A stretch of 14,123 bases of DNA from JAGLYP01 sp034659435. GTDB lineage: Bacteria; Patescibacteriota; Patescibacteriia; Patescibacteriales; UBA12075. Positions within the stretch are counted from its first letter, which is position 1. Every line of letters begins with the position of its first letter. Below are positions 11,430 to 14,123 of the stretch, piece after piece. A program made the position numbers and the translations under genes. The notes beneath the pieces were generated by a model. The model ran no database searches, was not told the origin of the DNA, and was given only the letters and a program-made list of their open reading frames with translations. The DNA lies in NCBI GenBank assembly GCA_034659435.1, contig JAYEHJ010000057.1, positions 1 through 14,123 of the forward strand, given 5' to 3'.

Positions 11430-12536
11430 ATGAATTGGAAAAAAATAAAAATTAATATTTTGTTGATAATAATTATTTTTAATTGTTTTGTTTGGGCGCA
11501 AAATGTTCAAGCCGGTTTTGGCATTTCACCTCCTTATGTAAAAACAAGCAAACCGATTTTTCCGGGATCTCATTTTGAACAAAGAATTACGCTTTTAAGA
11601 TCTTCGGCTGACGAAGATATGGAGGCAATAATAAAAATTAACGCGCCGGAAATAACCGATTGGATTACTATTGACAAGGGAGAAGTGTTTGATTTGCCAA
11701 AAGATCAATTACGAGTGCCAATGGTTGTCAAGGTTGATGTTCCAAATAGAGCTGAAATTGGAAACTATCAAGGGTATATTAATATTCAAATTGCCCCCAA
11801 GGGAAAAAATCAAGGCGGCGGAGTGGCAATTGCTTTGGGCGCGCGCATAGATATTGATTTAAATATTACCAATGAAACTTTTTTGGATTTTACCGTAAGA
11901 AAATTTGATATTCCGGATTTTGAAATGTTAAAAAAGCCATGGAATTGGAAGATATTTTCCATGTTTTTTTATCGCGTTAAAGCGGCAATTACCATAAAAA
12001 ATACAGGCAACGTAAAAGTTGCCCCGACTAAAGTAAGTTTGGAAGTTTATGATTTAACAAAAACTATTTTATTTGAATCAAGCGTGGATAAAAAAATTAA
12101 AAAGGTTGAACCTTTTAAGACGGAAACCGTTTACGCTTCTTTCCCAACTAAATTGGAAGCAGGACAGTATTGGGGAAAGATTAAAGTTTATAAAGATGAT
12201 ACAATAGTTTATAAGGATGAAACAATTTTTACCGTTAAGTCTCCGGGAGGGCTTGCGAGCGGAACAAAATTGGGAATTTGGCCTTGGATTATGCTGTTTG
12301 GCATTATAGCTTTAATTATTTTAATTATTTTTATTTTAATTAAAATAAAGATTTGGCGGCATGTTTATAAAGTTATATATGTTATCAGCTGGCCTGTCAG
12401 AGTAGTTTGGAAAAAAATATTTCAAACATGGGAAGAAATTAAAAAAGCTTTTTGGCAAAAAATGCATCAAAAAGCGGAAAAATACAAAAAAAAATCTTTT
12501 GATGAAAAAGAATCAAAAGACAACGAAGATGAATAA
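11430..12536 (+). CDS. Membrane-anchored protein with two extracytoplasmic beta domains
   Basis: A 368-residue type I membrane protein. A signal sequence (hydrophobic 9-22) with a VQA site at about 26-28 precedes a first beta domain (about 29-150) opening with FGISPPYVK, reminiscent of the peptidoglycan-binding-like N-terminal domains of WxL-locus proteins (DUF916-like), a loose resemblance. A second Ig/NEW3-like domain (about 180-270) contains the ITIKNTGNVKVAP motif typical of domains with a conserved N-x-G turn. A single membrane helix (about 283-305) is followed by a basic cytoplasmic tail (about 306-368) rich in Trp, Lys and Glu, ending KESKDNEDE. It is co-transcribed with the dockerin protein 29 bases downstream and may serve as its membrane partner, although no cohesin fold is recognised here. 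No Cys in the ectodomain, unlike its neighbours. Confidence 0.8.
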   Translation: MNWKKIKINILLIIIIFNCFVWAQNVQAGFGISPPYVKTSKPIFPGSHFEQRITLLRSSADEDMEAIIKINAPEITDWITIDKGEVFDLPKDQLRVPMVVKVDVPNRAEIGNYQGYINIQIAPKGKNQGGGVAIALGARIDIDLNITNETFLDFTVRKFDIPDFEMLKKPWNWKIFSMFFYRVKAAITIKNTGNVKVAPTKVSLEVYDLTKTILFESSVDKKIKKVEPFKTETVYASFPTKLEAGQYWGKIKVYKDDTIVYKDETIFTVKSPGGLASGTKLGIWPWIMLFGIIALIILIIFILIKIKIWRHVYKVIYVISWPVRVVWKKIFQTWEEIKKAFWQKMHQKAEKYKKKSFDEKESKDNEDE

Positions 12537-12565
12537 AATTTTATTTAGTTTTTACAAATTAATTT

Positions 12566-13846
12566 ATGTTCCCATGTTTTCGCAAATTATTTATTTTTAT
12601 AATTATATTTTTAATTGAAGGAAGTTTTTTTAATTTATTTTATTTAAAAGAGCTTCAAGCTGTTGAATTTTTACCGACAAGCGTGGAAGTTTTAGTTAGC
12701 TGTGGAAATGGCATAATTGACATATCTAATGATGAAATTTGCGATCCGGGCGAACCGCCGGGAATACCGCCTGATTTAGGCACAACGACTTGCGCGAATT
12801 TTTTAGATGTTTTTGGAAATCCTTTTTCGCAGGGCGACTTGGAATGTTTGGCGGATTGCAGCGATTTTAACAGCGATGTTTGTTTCACTTGCGGCAATAC
12901 CAATAAGGAAGAAGCTGAAGATTGCGATACTAATGATTTTGGCGGACAATCTTGTTTGAATTTCGGTTTTAGCAGCGGAGCCTTAATTTGCACTGTTGAT
13001 TGTTCAATTAGCACCACAAATTGCGTTGCCAGCGATTCTGAGGGCGGGCCAACTTCCGGCGGAGGCAGCAGCAGGGGCGGCGCAAGCGGCAGTATATATG
13101 GATATAATCCCGGAAGCGAAGACCAGGACGAAACCAAGGTTGTTATGAAAGGCAAGTCTTACCCGAATGTTGATGTGCATATTTTGGTTGACGGCGTAGT
13201 AGTAGGCATTGCGCGCACGGACGCGAAAGCGGATTTTTATTTTGAAACCAATGAAGTAACCCCCGGGGTAGCCAGTTTCGGTTTTTGGTCCGAAGATAAG
13301 TCCAGTTTAAAATCAACTCTGTTAACATTAACTTTTAGGGTTGTGTCAAGCGCGGTCTCAACAATTTCCGGAATTTACATATCCCCGACCATTAATATGG
13401 ATAAAAATTCCGTTAAGCAAGGCGAGGCAGTACGCATATACGGGCAAACCGTGCCGGAAACGGAAGTTCATGTGCATATACATTCAGAAGAAGAATTTAT
13501 TGAACAAGCCAACAGCCAGGAATCCGGAGACTGGGAATTAGTATTTAATACCACGCCTTTGTCAGAAGAGTTTCATACAGCCAAGGCTTTATTTCAGGCG
13601 GCAACAACCGACGGCAATATCATAAAATCCGGCTTTAGCCGGTCGGTAAGTTTTTATGTAGGTAAAATAGGAGGAACAGCTCTTTGCCCTGAAGCGGACT
13701 TAAATCATGACACGCGGGTAAATTTAACTGATTTTTCAATTTTATTGTTTCACTGGGGAACTGATGACGCCTGCGCCGATCAAAATCAAAATGGAACAGT
13801 TGATTTGATTGACTTCAGTATTATGATGTATTATTGGACGGGATGA
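12566..13846 (+). CDS. Exported Cys-rich, Ig-like and dockerin-domain protein
   Basis: A 426-residue exported protein. The signal segment (about 8-24) is followed by an LQA site near 30-32. Residues 46-153 hold two Cys-rich repeats of the CGNG...E.CD...C...C type (DUF4215/myxococcal Cys-rich-like), for example SCGNGIID and TCGNTNKEEAEDCD. A Gly/Ser linker (about 158-177) leads to two Ig-like domains (about 185-262 and 270-366). The C-terminus (374-426) is a dockerin type I-like pair of calcium loops: ADLNHDTRVNLTDFSILLFHW and ADQNQNGTVDLIDFSIMMYYW, each with D-x-N/D-x-D-type ligands and a following helix. In cellulosome-like and CPR surface systems dockerins bind cohesins; no cohesin is evident in this window. 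It follows the membrane-anchored protein with a 29-base gap, no SD and no terminator between. The stop is TGA. Confidence 0.87.
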   Translation: MFPCFRKLFIFIIIFLIEGSFFNLFYLKELQAVEFLPTSVEVLVSCGNGIIDISNDEICDPGEPPGIPPDLGTTTCANFLDVFGNPFSQGDLECLADCSDFNSDVCFTCGNTNKEEAEDCDTNDFGGQSCLNFGFSSGALICTVDCSISTTNCVASDSEGGPTSGGGSSRGGASGSIYGYNPGSEDQDETKVVMKGKSYPNVDVHILVDGVVVGIARTDAKADFYFETNEVTPGVASFGFWSEDKSSLKSTLLTLTFRVVSSAVSTISGIYISPTINMDKNSVKQGEAVRIYGQTVPETEVHVHIHSEEEFIEQANSQESGDWELVFNTTPLSEEFHTAKALFQAATTDGNIIKSGFSRSVSFYVGKIGGTALCPEADLNHDTRVNLTDFSILLFHWGTDDACADQNQNGTVDLIDFSIMMYYWTG

Positions 13847-13853
13847 CTTTTGG

Positions 13854-13888
13854 ATGTCGGATTTCGGATTTCGGATTTCGGATTTTGA
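13854..13888. repeat. 7-bp word array after the dockerin gene
   Basis: Five consecutive 7-bp units: ATGTCGG, three perfect ATTTCGG, then ATTTTGA. It starts 7 bases after the dockerin stop codon. Same word length as the arrays in the ABC operon but a different word. Confidence 0.85.
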
Positions 13889-13911
13889 AATGTATTTTTA
13901 ATTTTTTTTGG

Positions 13912-14062
13912 CATTCCCGACGCTCCCAGCATCTTTAGTTTATCATTCCCGACACACCCAGAGCCTCTTTAATTTGTCATTCCCGACACACCCAACCTCT
14001 TTAGTTTGTCATTCCCGACACACCCAGCCTCGCAGAGAAATTATTAATAAATGATCGGGAAT
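13912..14062. repeat. Tandem 32-34 bp repeats containing ATTCCCGAC
   Basis: CATTCCCGAC begins at 13912, 13944, 13978 and 14010 (spacing 32, 34, 32). The sequence between copies is also repeated (CCCA, CCTCTTTA, TTTGT), so these are whole-unit tandem repeats. TCGGGAAT at 14055-14062 is the inverted counterpart of ATTCCCGA, making a large inverted repeat with the last copy. This matches the common bacterial intergenic TCATTCCCG...CGGGAAT palindrome style. Confidence 0.85.
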
Positions 14063-14098
14063 CTCTTTAAAAGATACGAACATGAAAATATTGAATAC

Positions 14099-14123
14099 AT
14101 GAAAAAAGAATATACTTATGTTT
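14099..14123 (+). CDS. Possible start of a gene cut by the window edge
   Basis: ATG 14099 opens a frame (MKKEYTYV) that stays open to the end of the window. No SD, consistent with the larger genes here. The opening resembles small GIY-YIG nuclease-like proteins, but eight residues cannot establish this. Confidence 0.3.

Noticed and set aside
12655..13155. Minus-strand 166-aa ORF
   Set aside because: Shadow of the Cys-rich/dockerin gene; low-complexity Ser/Pro/Leu composition and no initiation signal.
5338..13846. Alternative genetic code (TGA as Gly, as in some CPR lineages)
   Set aside because: The genes at 3772 and 12566 end sensibly at TGA and no in-frame TGA is needed to keep any conserved domain open.
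13912..14019. CRISPR-like array
   Set aside because: The apparent spacers are also repeated and too short, so this is a tandem repeat; no cas genes are nearby.

Overview
The window is an AT-rich bacterial fragment, most likely from a Candidate Phyla Radiation (Patescibacteria; Parcubacteria/Falkowbacteria-like) genome. This is inferred, not proven. The hints are paired MacB-type ABC ATPase/permease genes, Cys-rich and dockerin-bearing secreted proteins, large genes without Shine-Dalgarno (SD) sequences, and use of the standard code (TGA as stop, TGG for Trp). Almost everything is on the + strand.

Layout. (1) 42-1456: a strong promoter and a DUF4143-type AAA ATPase. (2) 1482-3687: a compact block of small genes with strong AAAGGAG-type SDs. 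It is divided into three units, each of the form [short branched-chain-residue-rich leader ORF without SD] - [terminator hairpin] - [SD-led gene(s)]. In each unit, bases inside the leader ORF can pair with the 5' arm of the terminator, as in amino-acid attenuators. The clearest case has 11 Ile codons among 29 and a full set of mutually exclusive hairpins. It precedes a stand-alone LeuA/CimA allosteric domain, the fold that binds Leu or Ile in 2-isopropylmalate and citramalate synthases. (3) 3691-9332: a likely operon of two tandem paralogous ATPase/permease pairs of the MacB/LolD-FtsX type. Both ATPases carry a long C-terminal extension with a duplicated helical motif. (4) 9367-13846: three genes for exported or membrane-anchored proteins: a Cys-containing Ig-like protein, a membrane-anchored two-domain beta protein, and a Cys-rich/Ig-like/dockerin protein. 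(5) 13847-14123: repeats and the start of a further gene.

The most interesting observation is region 2. It looks like a branched-chain amino acid attenuation regulon controlling small proteins, one of which is itself predicted to be a branched-chain amino acid sensor domain. A second pattern is that four intergenic junctions carry arrays of 7-bp words, a different word at each, two of them folded into long inverted repeats.
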